24,188 bases of DNA from an uncultured Deferribacteraceae bacterium (lineage in GTDB: Bacteria; Chrysiogenota; Deferribacteres; Deferribacterales; Mucispirillaceae), in assembly GCA_947039055.1 (NCBI GenBank), contig CAMQYB010000004.1, positions 1-24,188 on the forward strand, given 5' to 3'. Under the pieces are notes generated by a model. That model was given only the letters and a program-made list of their open reading frames with translations, was not told the origin of the DNA and ran no database searches. A program made the position numbers and the translations under genes. Shown piece by piece: positions 1 to 6,954 of the stretch. The first letter of the stretch is position 1. Each line of letters opens with the position of its first letter.

Positions 1-98
1 CTTTTAAAACTTATTTAATCAACTTAGCAACATACGTTTACTAACTTTTAAAACTATTTAATTAACTTAGCAAACTTACGTTTACCAACTTTTAATAC
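1..98 (-). repeat. Tandem repeat duplicating the 3' end of tyrS, about 44-nt period
   Basis: Positions 1-44 are a decayed copy of positions 45-88, and 89-98 begin a third partial unit. Aligned with two single-base indels, about 40 of 45 positions match. The unit covers the last codons of tyrS, its stop codon and the CTTTTAAAAC just beyond it. The outer copy has lost one base inside the coding part, so it is not a functional gene end. More copies could lie before the window start. Confidence 0.8.
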
Positions 99-1235
99 AC
101 TCTCACTATCAACTATTAAACTCAGATCCGTTACTCGTTCATTACTCAAAGTTATTCCACCTTGATCGGCTAGACGTCTAGCGTTTGAACGACTATCTGC
201 AAAATTTAAATTTATCACTATATCAAGAAGAGTTTCACCTTTTAAAGTATACTCTAAAATATCATCTGGAATTTCTTTCTTTGCAAAAACTTTCTCAAAC
301 TTTTCTCTAGCTTCAACTGCTTCTGATTTTGAATGATAACGCTCTATTATCTCCATCGCAAAAAGTTTTTTAGCTTCCATAGGATGAAGTGTACCACTTG
401 CAATATCCAACTTCATCTTATCTATATCGCCTACACTTTTATTAGATAGTAGCATATAATATTTGATCATCAACTCATCTGATATCGACATCAATTTGCC
501 GAACATATCATCAGCCTGTTCTGATATCCCAACATAGTTACCTAATGATTTACTCATCTTCATCACGCCATCTAAACCTTCAATAATAGGCATAGTGATC
601 GCAACTTGTGGTTTTAAACCGTAATCTCTTAACAGCTCTCTACCAACTAATAAATTAAACTTCTGATCTGTACCACCTAACTCAATATCTGCTTTCATAG
701 CAACTGAATCGTATCCTTGCATTAATGGATATAAAAACTCATGCACTCCGATCGGTTGATGTTCTTTATATCGTTTTGAAAAATCATCACGCTCTAAAAT
801 TCTTGCAACCGTATACTTTGACATCAGTTCTAAAACGCCACGTGTGCCTAATTTATCTAGCCATACTGAGTTAAAAACAATCTCTGTTTTTTCTGGATCT
901 AAAACTTTATATACTTGTTCTTTATACGTTTCTGCATTTGATAAAACTTCTTCCTTAGTCAACGCTTTACGGGTTTCTGATTTACCTGACGGATCACCGA
1001 TCATACCTGTGAAATCACCGATTAAAAATTTTACGTTATGTCCTAAATCTTGAAAATGTTTAAGCTTCTGTAAAACAACCGTGTGTCCTAAATGTAGATC
1101 TGGAGCTGTTGGATCAAACCCAGCCTTCACCGTTAACGGTCTACCCTCTTTCAACTTTGAGGTTAAATCATCTACTGAAATAATCTCTTCCGTTCCACGT
1201 TTTATAAGCTCTAATGACTGATCTATATCTATCAC
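54..1235 (-). CDS. tyrS: Tyrosyl-tRNA synthetase
   Basis: Class I aminoacyl-tRNA synthetase that charges tRNA-Tyr in the cytoplasm. Numbering from the upstream ATG at 1268, the HIGH-type motif HLGH is at residues 59-62 next to FDPTAPD, the tyrosine-pocket GGTDQ at 198-202, and KMSKS at 237-241. The last 60 or so residues look like an S4 RNA-binding domain. I chose the GTG at 1235 as start because GGAG sits 5 nt before it and the resulting N-terminus (MIDIDQSLELIKRG) fits the family; the ATGs at 1268 and 1250 lack a good ribosome binding site. It is the last visible gene of the long minus-strand run, 39 nt or more after the prepilin peptidase. The stop is TAG, read by the RF1 encoded in the same cluster. 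The 3' end is duplicated downstream. Confidence 0.96.
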   Translation of the reverse strand: MIDIDQSLELIKRGTEEIISVDDLTSKLKEGRPLTVKAGFDPTAPDLHLGHTVVLQKLKHFQDLGHNVKFLIGDFTGMIGDPSGKSETRKALTKEEVLSNAETYKEQVYKVLDPEKTEIVFNSVWLDKLGTRGVLELMSKYTVARILERDDFSKRYKEHQPIGVHEFLYPLMQGYDSVAMKADIELGGTDQKFNLLVGRELLRDYGLKPQVAITMPIIEGLDGVMKMSKSLGNYVGISEQADDMFGKLMSISDELMIKYYMLLSNKSVGDIDKMKLDIASGTLHPMEAKKLFAMEIIERYHSKSEAVEAREKFEKVFAKKEIPDDILEYTLKGETLLDIVINLNFADSRSNARRLADQGGITLSNERVTDLSLIVDSESVLKVGKRKFAKLIK

Positions 1236-1307
1236 AATATCTCCAAACATAATTAATTTATCACACATAAAATCTTTAAATTAACAAACCTGCAAACCAA
1301 CTCTAAT

Positions 1308-2090
1308 CTAAAAAACTAACAAATACAAACAACCTAATGAAAGTGCTGGTGCAAATGGAATACGTATATCATTAACACTTAACCCTTGTTTCTTGAAATT
1401 ATATCTCATCATTAACCATGTAACAATTCCAACCATAGATGATATAATTAAAATCAATGAAATATTTAACACAAGCTCTGCACTATTATAATACCTAGTA
1501 CACATTAAAATTGCACCAAATAATATTATGTCACCATCACCCATTGAATCTCTTTTAAAAATCACTCTCATCGTTGCAGATAAAAGATACAACAGTAAAA
1601 AACCTGTCGCAAAACCCGCTAACTTATAAAGAAAATTAAGCTCGTTTTGTTTAAAAAAACCTGTATACAGTAACGGTAACAATATCAATAATATTAAATA
1701 AATTTCTGGAATCATACCTGACTTAAATTTATCATCTAGTGATGTTACAATATCTGTAAACGATATCAATATTAAAATATACACAACCGATATTTTAAAG
1801 ATATAATAATACATATCAGGAGAGTATACTAAAATAAAAAGTATCGGAGTAATTAACTCCAACACTAAATATATAATCGGTATTTTAACATTACATTTAC
1901 GACATCTACCCCTTAACATCAAATAACTCAGCACTGGGATATTATCGTAAAAACTTATCTTACTTCTACATTTTGGACACTCTGATCGTACAGGTGTCAA
2001 AATAGATCCACCATACGGAACTCTATAAACTAATACCGATGCAAAGCTTCCAAGAATTAGTCCAAGTAAAATAATTATAACGCTTTCCAT
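1308..2090 (-). CDS. Prepilin peptidase (A24 family, type IV pilin leader peptidase)
   Basis: Integral membrane aspartic protease that cleaves the leader of type IV pilins and type II secretion pseudopilins; many members also N-methylate the new N-terminus. The N-terminal region has GSFASVLVYRVP and two zinc-binding CxxC pairs (CPKC and CRKC). The catalytic aspartates are visible in SFTDIV and in the GxGD motif within DSMGDGD. Multiple hydrophobic segments fit the 260-residue polytopic fold. It lies 9 nt after lpxI and before tyrS. No pilin or secretion gene is in the window, so its substrates are encoded elsewhere. The family call is firm; the choice between PilD and a more specialised homologue is open. 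Confidence 0.93.
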   Translation of the reverse strand: MESVIIILLGLILGSFASVLVYRVPYGGSILTPVRSECPKCRSKISFYDNIPVLSYLMLRGRCRKCNVKIPIIYLVLELITPILFILVYSPDMYYYIFKISVVYILILISFTDIVTSLDDKFKSGMIPEIYLILLILLPLLYTGFFKQNELNFLYKLAGFATGFLLLYLLSATMRVIFKRDSMGDGDIILFGAILMCTRYYNSAELVLNISLILIISSMVGIVTWLMMRYNFKKQGLSVNDIRIPFAPALSLGCLYLLVF

Positions 2091-2099
2091 AGATAAATA

Positions 2100-2942
2100 T
2101 TACGCCTCAAATAGAGTTGGTTTATATAAATCTTTTGGATCAAAAACTATAAAAATCATATCGTTACTATTTGCAAACTTAATACACTCATCAAGTCCTA
2201 CGACTAATGTTTTACCAGCTTCAACTGCTAAAACTTTACCCTTGTTTTCAACAACTGCTTTAAACGATGCCATACCTACAACTGGTAGATCAAATCTATC
2301 ATCTTGTTGAGGTTTTGCAGCTTTGACAATAACTGCATCTTCAACTGCTAATTTACAACCTCTTGCGATTGTTTTATCTGTGCCTTCTGCTGACTCAACA
2401 GCCATCACGTTAAGTTTTTTAACAACTACCGTTTGTCCAACATCTAATCTTCCAAGCTCACACGCAACCGTGTAGCCGAACTCAATATCTTTCATCATCG
2501 CTTTTGTAGGTTTAGATTTTGAATACACACCTATCTCAGGAACTATCTCATTCAATACTTCTGACTGTGACATAATTGTAATACCTCTACTTTCAAATTC
2601 TTTAACTACTGCGTAATGTATTGTATCATTGTTTCTGTTTTTTAATCTAAATAATATCCATAAAGCTCTTAAATCTGGTCTTAAATTTCCACCATCTAAA
2701 ACCGTCTTATCCATCTTACCTATCATTAATAAATGAGTAATACCTTCTTTCTTAAAAATACTTAATACCTTGCCGACTTTTGCTATACCTGTTAAATATA
2801 CTCTACTAACAATCTTCTCTAACCTAGCCTTAACTTCACTCTCATTAAAAACAATTGATATCGTTTCAATACCTTTCTTTTGTAACGCCTCTGCAGCTAG
2901 TACTGGTAAATTACCCTCACCTGATATTATCGCAACCTTCAT
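2100..2942 (-). CDS. lpxI: UDP-2,3-diacylglucosamine pyrophosphatase LpxI (DUF1009)
   Basis: LpxI hydrolyses UDP-2,3-diacylglucosamine to lipid X and UMP, the fourth step of lipid A synthesis, replacing LpxH in many bacteria. The 280-residue length and the family landmarks fit: an N-terminal ISGEGNLP segment (family form AGxGxxP), GKMDKT, the C-terminal AEGTDKTIARG and RFDLPVVG. No LpxH-type metallophosphatase is present in the window. The start ATG shares one base with the stop of the upstream oxidoreductase gene (TAATG), which suggests translational coupling. The position within the lpx genes supports the assignment. Confidence 0.94.
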   Translation of the reverse strand: MKVAIISGEGNLPVLAAEALQKKGIETISIVFNESEVKARLEKIVSRVYLTGIAKVGKVLSIFKKEGITHLLMIGKMDKTVLDGGNLRPDLRALWILFRLKNRNNDTIHYAVVKEFESRGITIMSQSEVLNEIVPEIGVYSKSKPTKAMMKDIEFGYTVACELGRLDVGQTVVVKKLNVMAVESAEGTDKTIARGCKLAVEDAVIVKAAKPQQDDRFDLPVVGMASFKAVVENKGKVLAVEAGKTLVVGLDECIKFANSNDMIFIVFDPKDLYKPTLFEA

Positions 2943-3916
2943 TATAATACTACCTCTTCTCCATAAAGATTTTTCTTAATCAAGTTATCTATTATGAGAG
3001 CTACCTGTAATGATCGTAAATCGTGCTCTACTGTAACTTCTCTACTCTTCTTACCTGATACACAATCTATAAAATGTGTGATCTCTAATTTTAACGGATT
3101 GTCTTTATATACAAAAAGACGCTCTTGAGTAAACTCATTTTTATACCTTACTTCATTGTCACCAAATGACTGCTCTGTTTGTCCTGATCTAAATATATTT
3201 ATATCTTGCGATGTAAAATCTAAAACAATTAATGAATCCTCTTCATAAATTGTCATAAGTCGCTCCTTCATCTGCGATACTCTACTCACATGGATATGCG
3301 CTACTGTACCGTTTTCAAATAGAAGATTAACTGATGCAAAATCAGCTATACTAGATTTTATAGGCGATCCCATAACTTGAATAACTTTAACCATTGATCC
3401 CACAATATTGATAATTATATCTATATCGTGAATCATCAAATCTAAAACTATACTATCTGAAATAAAGTTATGATTAAATGGACCTACTCGTTTTGAATCA
3501 ATTAATATAGGGTTGTTTGAGATCTTTTTGAACTCTGATATAGCGCCGTTAAATCTTTCAACGTGTCCTATATGCAGAACAAGATTTTTATCTTGTGCTA
3601 TTTCAAAAAGCTCTGTTGCTTGATCATAATCGGTTGTTATAGGTTTCTCTACTAATATATGTTTACCTAATAATAAACACTCTTTCGCTATTTCATAATG
3701 ATATTTTGTCGGTGCCGCAATCGTTACTGCATCAACAAAACCTAACATATCACGGTAATCTTTATATCCCTTAACTCCTGACAGTGATGAATATGTTGCT
3801 AAATTTTTATCATCTACATCAGAAATTCCTACAAGTTCCATACCTTTTATTTCAGGAGCAAGATTTAGATGATATTTACCCATCTTACCTATACCTATAA
3901 TTCCTGTTCTTACCAT
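2942..3916 (-). CDS. Gfo/Idh/MocA-family NAD(P)-dependent oxidoreductase in the lpx cluster
   Basis: Rossmann-fold dehydrogenase of 324 residues. The N-terminus has the nucleotide-binding GIIGIGKMG, followed by YHL and an acidic SDVD at the end of the second strand. EKP, the signature of the family with its catalytic lysine, is present in HILVEKPITTD. The C-terminal half is the alpha/beta substrate domain. It sits between lpxA and lpxI. In some bacteria a family member, GnnA, oxidises UDP-GlcNAc so that an aminotransferase, GnnB, can make a 3-amino sugar for lipid A. No GnnB-like aminotransferase lies here, so a GnnA role is only a suggestion. Family certain, substrate unknown. Confidence 0.85.
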   Translation of the reverse strand: MVRTGIIGIGKMGKYHLNLAPEIKGMELVGISDVDDKNLATYSSLSGVKGYKDYRDMLGFVDAVTIAAPTKYHYEIAKECLLLGKHILVEKPITTDYDQATELFEIAQDKNLVLHIGHVERFNGAISEFKKISNNPILIDSKRVGPFNHNFISDSIVLDLMIHDIDIIINIVGSMVKVIQVMGSPIKSSIADFASVNLLFENGTVAHIHVSRVSQMKERLMTIYEEDSLIVLDFTSQDINIFRSGQTEQSFGDNEVRYKNEFTQERLFVYKDNPLKLEITHFIDCVSGKKSREVTVEHDLRSLQVALIIDNLIKKNLYGEEVVL

Positions 3917-3936
3917 AATATTAATCCACCCTTATA

Positions 3937-4710
3937 TTATTTTCTAAGTAATGGTCTTTTTGAGTTAATTATAAAGTCTCTAAATATTTTTATCTCTTCA
4001 TATTGAGTAAGATTATATAATTTATCAACCACATCGTTTTTTGACAAAGAAAGATCCATCAATATCCCTAAAGCAGATTTTATCTCTGCCCTAACTGGAG
4101 GTTTAATACCGTTTCTCTTAAGTCCAACAACATTTAAACCTTGAATTTCAAGATCATTACCTGATGCTAAAATATATGGAGGTACATCCACGCGTACAGC
4201 TGCTGCACCACCAACCATAGCATACGATCCTATATATACAAACTGATGTAACGCAGCACAGCCTCCGATAATAGCACCCTTGTCTATATGGCTGTGTCCA
4301 CCAACCATCGCACCTGTTGAGAGAATAACATCATCTCCAACAATACAATCATGACCTAAATGTGTTAATGTCATAATAAAAACATTATCACCTAAAACCG
4401 TTTCCCAACTCTCTTTAGTTGTGCCTCTATGAATTGGAGAACACTCTCGTATTATACAATTCTTACCTATCTTTAACTTAGTATCCTCACCCTTATAACT
4501 ATAATCTTGAGGATCAGCTCCTAGATGTGCTCCTGGGTAAACTTTTGTGCCTTCACCAATTTCTGTATACTTATCTATGTAACTATTTCGTCCTACCCAA
4601 ACATTATCGCCGATTTTACACCCTTTGCCGATGTAAACCCCAGCCTCAATAATCGCCGTATCAGATATCTCTGATGAACTATCAATCTCTGCCGTCTTGT
4701 GTATTGACAT
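3937..4710 (-). CDS. lpxA: UDP-N-acetylglucosamine O-acyltransferase LpxA
   Basis: LpxA transfers a 3-hydroxyacyl chain from acyl carrier protein to the 3-position of UDP-GlcNAc, the first step of lipid A synthesis in the cytoplasm. The first 190 residues are hexapeptide repeats forming a left-handed beta-helix, followed by a helical C-terminal segment. The catalytic histidine is His120 in HLGHDC, matching the AHIAHDC context of the E. coli enzyme, and IHRGT is conserved at 93-97. The length of 257 residues is normal. It follows fabZ by 15 nt, and fabZ competes with it for the same hydroxyacyl-ACP. If the adjacent dehydrogenase made a 3-amino sugar, LpxA would be expected to accept it; the sequence alone does not decide this. 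Confidence 0.96.
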   Translation of the reverse strand: MSIHKTAEIDSSSEISDTAIIEAGVYIGKGCKIGDNVWVGRNSYIDKYTEIGEGTKVYPGAHLGADPQDYSYKGEDTKLKIGKNCIIRECSPIHRGTTKESWETVLGDNVFIMTLTHLGHDCIVGDDVILSTGAMVGGHSHIDKGAIIGGCAALHQFVYIGSYAMVGGAAAVRVDVPPYILASGNDLEIQGLNVVGLKRNGIKPPVRAEIKSALGILMDLSLSKNDVVDKLYNLTQYEEIKIFRDFIINSKRPLLRK

Positions 4711-4725
4711 AATAATCTCCGCTAA

Positions 4726-5181
4726 TTAAGTAGACATATATAATGACATCGATGTTGAGCAAGCAAGCTTTCCATCAACTGTAGCCTTACATTCAAAATA
4801 CCATAAACTCATCTTGTCTTTAATATACTTCGACTCCAATGTAAGAACATCACCTGGTCTTACTTGAGCCTTAAATTTACTATTATCTAACGATGTGAAA
4901 AAACAATCTTTCACTGCTTTTATATCTTGTCCTCTTTCATCAAATATAAGTTTACCTAAAACACCTGATAGTTGTGCTAAAGATTCTAGGATAACAACAC
5001 CTGGGAGTATCGGATACGCTGGAAAATGTCCTTGAAAAAAATTCTCGTTTATTGTTACATTCTTTACACCTACAATGCTATCTTCTGTAAATGAAAGAAC
5101 TTTATCTAAAAATATAAATGGGTATCTGTGTGGCAGATAAACTTCCCTTATTTCATCAATATTAATTACTCTTGTTTTCAA
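4726..5181 (-). CDS. fabZ: 3-hydroxyacyl-ACP dehydratase FabZ
   Basis: Hot-dog fold dehydratase that removes water from 3-hydroxyacyl-ACP during fatty acid elongation. LPHRYPF near the N-terminus, the catalytic His52 in QGHFP and the acidic Glu66 in the central helix segment VILESLAQ are all present. The length of 151 residues is normal. The start overlaps the 3' end of lpxD by 20 nt. The lpxD-fabZ-lpxA order is widely conserved and balances hydroxyacyl-ACP flow between phospholipids and lipid A. Confidence 0.96.
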   Translation of the reverse strand: MKTRVINIDEIREVYLPHRYPFIFLDKVLSFTEDSIVGVKNVTINENFFQGHFPAYPILPGVVILESLAQLSGVLGKLIFDERGQDIKAVKDCFFTSLDNSKFKAQVRPGDVLTLESKYIKDKMSLWYFECKATVDGKLACSTSMSLYMST

Positions 5182-6199
5182 GATCCCTAACCCTCCTTAA
5201 TAAGTCTGGCAATTTTGCAAAAATAGCAAATGATCTTGCATATTTTAACATCGGCATACATGGCGATCCCATATACATACCAGCCTCTTTTACATCATTA
5301 TTCACACCTGCTTGTCCACCAAAAACGGTGTTTGATGCAATATTTATATGATCAGAAAAACCAACCTGACCTGCAACTAAAACATTATCACCAACTAACA
5401 TCGATCCTGAAAAACCTGCTTGTGATGCAACTAAACATGATTTACCTATCACTGTGTTATGTCCAACCATTACAAGGGCTGCAAGTTTTGTTCCTCTCTC
5501 TACGACTGTTGATCCAAGCGTTGCTCTATCAACACATGTGTTCGCACCGATCTCAACATAATCACCAAGTACAACATTACCTTTCTGCTGAATAGCTATT
5601 GGAATATCACCAGTTGGTACAAATCCAAACCCGTCTGCACCGATCACTGCTCCTGAATGAAGAACAACATTATCACCCAGCACAACATCATCATAGATCG
5701 TAACATTTGAATGAATTGTACAATTATTTCCGATAGTTACAGAGTTACCTATAACCGTATTATGCTTAATAATCGTATTATCGCCTATCACCGTATTATC
5801 GCCTATCACCGTATAATGACCGATCTCTACTGGTGATCCAATATCAACTTGTTCACCAATTATAGAGTGCGATGAAATACTCTGCTTAACATCTTGTTTT
5901 GGATAAAACAAGTTAAGCATTTTTACAACAGAAAGCCTACTATCACGAACTTTAAGTATCGGCTTACCGAACTCTTGTTGTTTTTTATATATATCATCTG
6001 AAATAATTAAAGCAGCTGCATCACCATCATAAAGTTTTAACTTCGATGATAATGATAATATCGATACCGTATTACTAACTTGAAAATCAATAGACGATAT
6101 ACCGCTCACTTCAATATCATCACCGATCAACTCTGCACCGATTAACTCTGCAAGAAATGATAGTTTATAACATGGTATAGATATTTTATTGTTGCTCAT
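5162..6199 (-). CDS. lpxD: UDP-3-O-(3-hydroxyacyl)glucosamine N-acyltransferase LpxD
   Basis: LpxD adds the second hydroxyacyl chain, N-linked, in lipid A synthesis. The N-terminal 100 or so residues form the uridine-binding domain. A long run of hexapeptide repeats (IGDNTV type) follows, and the catalytic histidine context VMVGHNTVIG is visible in the second half. The C-terminal helices end in LPDLLRRVRDLEN. The length of 345 residues is typical. The gene starts directly after ompH (stop and start adjacent) and its 3' end overlaps fabZ. It contains an exact 18-bp tandem repeat encoding two identical hexapeptide rungs. Confidence 0.97.
   Translation of the reverse strand: MSNNKISIPCYKLSFLAELIGAELIGDDIEVSGISSIDFQVSNTVSILSLSSKLKLYDGDAAALIISDDIYKKQQEFGKPILKVRDSRLSVVKMLNLFYPKQDVKQSISSHSIIGEQVDIGSPVEIGHYTVIGDNTVIGDNTIIKHNTVIGNSVTIGNNCTIHSNVTIYDDVVLGDNVVLHSGAVIGADGFGFVPTGDIPIAIQQKGNVVLGDYVEIGANTCVDRATLGSTVVERGTKLAALVMVGHNTVIGKSCLVASQAGFSGSMLVGDNVLVAGQVGFSDHINIASNTVFGGQAGVNNDVKEAGMYMGSPCMPMLKYARSFAIFAKLPDLLRRVRDLENKSN
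5775..5810 (-). repeat. 18-bp exact tandem duplication inside lpxD
   Basis: GTATTATCGCCTATCACC occurs twice back to back on the plus strand (5775-5792 and 5793-5810), and GTAT begins a third copy. In the protein this gives two identical VIGDNT-type hexapeptides, one extra turn of the beta-helix. It is in frame and exact at the DNA level, so it looks recent. Confidence 0.9.
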
Positions 6200-6721
6200 T
6201 TACTTCTTCTTCTTCCATACTGCATTATATCTTTTGATTATTTCAGTTGTAATATCTAATTTAGGATTTACATAAGCAGCACCTGCTTCTTTTGCTTCAA
6301 GAATAAGATCTAACTTTTTCTCTTTTGCATACGCATCAATAATTTTTTTCATCTCAACAACTATACCACTAACAAGTTGCATTTGCTTACGTTGTAACTC
6401 ATCACCAGTATCTTTCTCTAATCTTTCAAGTTCAACTTTCTTCTTTTGAACATCAGCAACTTTTTTCTGTAAAGCAGCTTGAGTTAAAACACCACGTTGA
6501 GTTTCAATCTCTTTAGATATCGTTTCAACTTCTTTAGCAATTCTAACGCCTCGTGCTTGTGCTGCCTCTAACTCTTTCTGTAAAGCAACATTCGCTTTTT
6601 TACCAGCTTCTGATTCGTTCATCGCTCTTTCAAGATCTATTATAGCAATAGATACCTGAGCCGATGCTGTGCCTAATGTCAAAAACAATGTAACCAATGT
6701 AAAATATAAAACCTTTTTCAT
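6200..6721 (-). CDS. Periplasmic chaperone OmpH/Skp family
   Basis: Skp-type chaperone that holds unfolded outer-membrane proteins in the periplasm on their way to BamA. The start used here is the ATG at 6721: it gives a clean signal peptide (MKK, hydrophobic core, TASA cleavage site before QVSI), and GGAG precedes it. The GTG 15 nt further upstream overlaps that ribosome binding site and is not used. The mature protein is mostly charged helix with strong coiled-coil character (KELEAAQ, VQKKKVELERLEKD), as expected for the tentacles of the Skp trimer, ending in a lysine-rich tail. Its position between bamA and lpxD matches the conserved outer-membrane biogenesis cluster. Confidence 0.92.
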   Translation of the reverse strand: MKKVLYFTLVTLFLTLGTASAQVSIAIIDLERAMNESEAGKKANVALQKELEAAQARGVRIAKEVETISKEIETQRGVLTQAALQKKVADVQKKKVELERLEKDTGDELQRKQMQLVSGIVVEMKKIIDAYAKEKKLDLILEAKEAGAAYVNPKLDITTEIIKRYNAVWKKKK

Positions 6722-6766
6722 AAATCTGATCTCCACTTTATTGTATTATAAGAAATTTTAACCAAA

Positions 6767-6878
6767 ACAGCAATTATATATTATAACTGGAATATATCTC
6801 CTACTCAAAAATCAAACCTATATAGATTTTCATCTTAATTATATCCAGTTTATAAATAACTCTAACCTAAACATACAT
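6767..6878 (-). pseudogene. Decayed copy of the bamA 3' end (longer fragment)
   Basis: This stretch aligns to the 3' end of bamA starting at 6935. The first 26 bases differ at 2 positions, and 54 of 70 positions match without gaps. Translated on the minus strand it reads DENLYRFDF, stop, VGDIFQ, against EEDPYRFEFSIGGTF in the intact gene. The bamA stop codon is changed (TAG to CAG), an internal stop is present and small deletions break the frame further upstream. Homology fades near 6878. It is a dead remnant lying in the same direction as bamA. Confidence 0.85.
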
Positions 6879-6879
6879 C

Positions 6880-6930
6880 ACAATAATTATATATGATAAC
6901 AATAATGTTTCATATACTCAAAACTAAAAT
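6880..6930 (-). pseudogene. Second, shorter decayed copy of the bamA 3' end
   Basis: Aligned without gaps to bamA positions 6935-6985, 41 of 51 bases match, including the non-coding sequence just past the stop codon. It covers only about the last ten codons plus 20 nt of downstream flank. Together with the longer fragment and the real end it makes three successive bamA ends in the bamA-ompH gap. Confidence 0.7.
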
Positions 6931-6954
6931 TACAACAACAATTATATATTATAA

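Noticed and set aside
844..1053. Plus-strand frame of 69 codons inside tyrS
   Set aside because: It lies antisense to a clearly coding, conserved tyrS region and has no family features.
2770..2979. Plus-strand frame opposite the 5' half of lpxI
   Set aside because: Shadow of a conserved gene; no ribosome binding site or recognisable product.
5230..5595. 121-codon plus-strand frame opposite lpxD
   Set aside because: The repeated hexapeptide codons of lpxD keep the antisense frame open; its composition is implausible for a protein.
6737..6954. A small RNA gene or promoter region between bamA and ompH
   Set aside because: The sequence is largely explained by decayed bamA ends; no terminator or convincing -35/-10 pair was seen.
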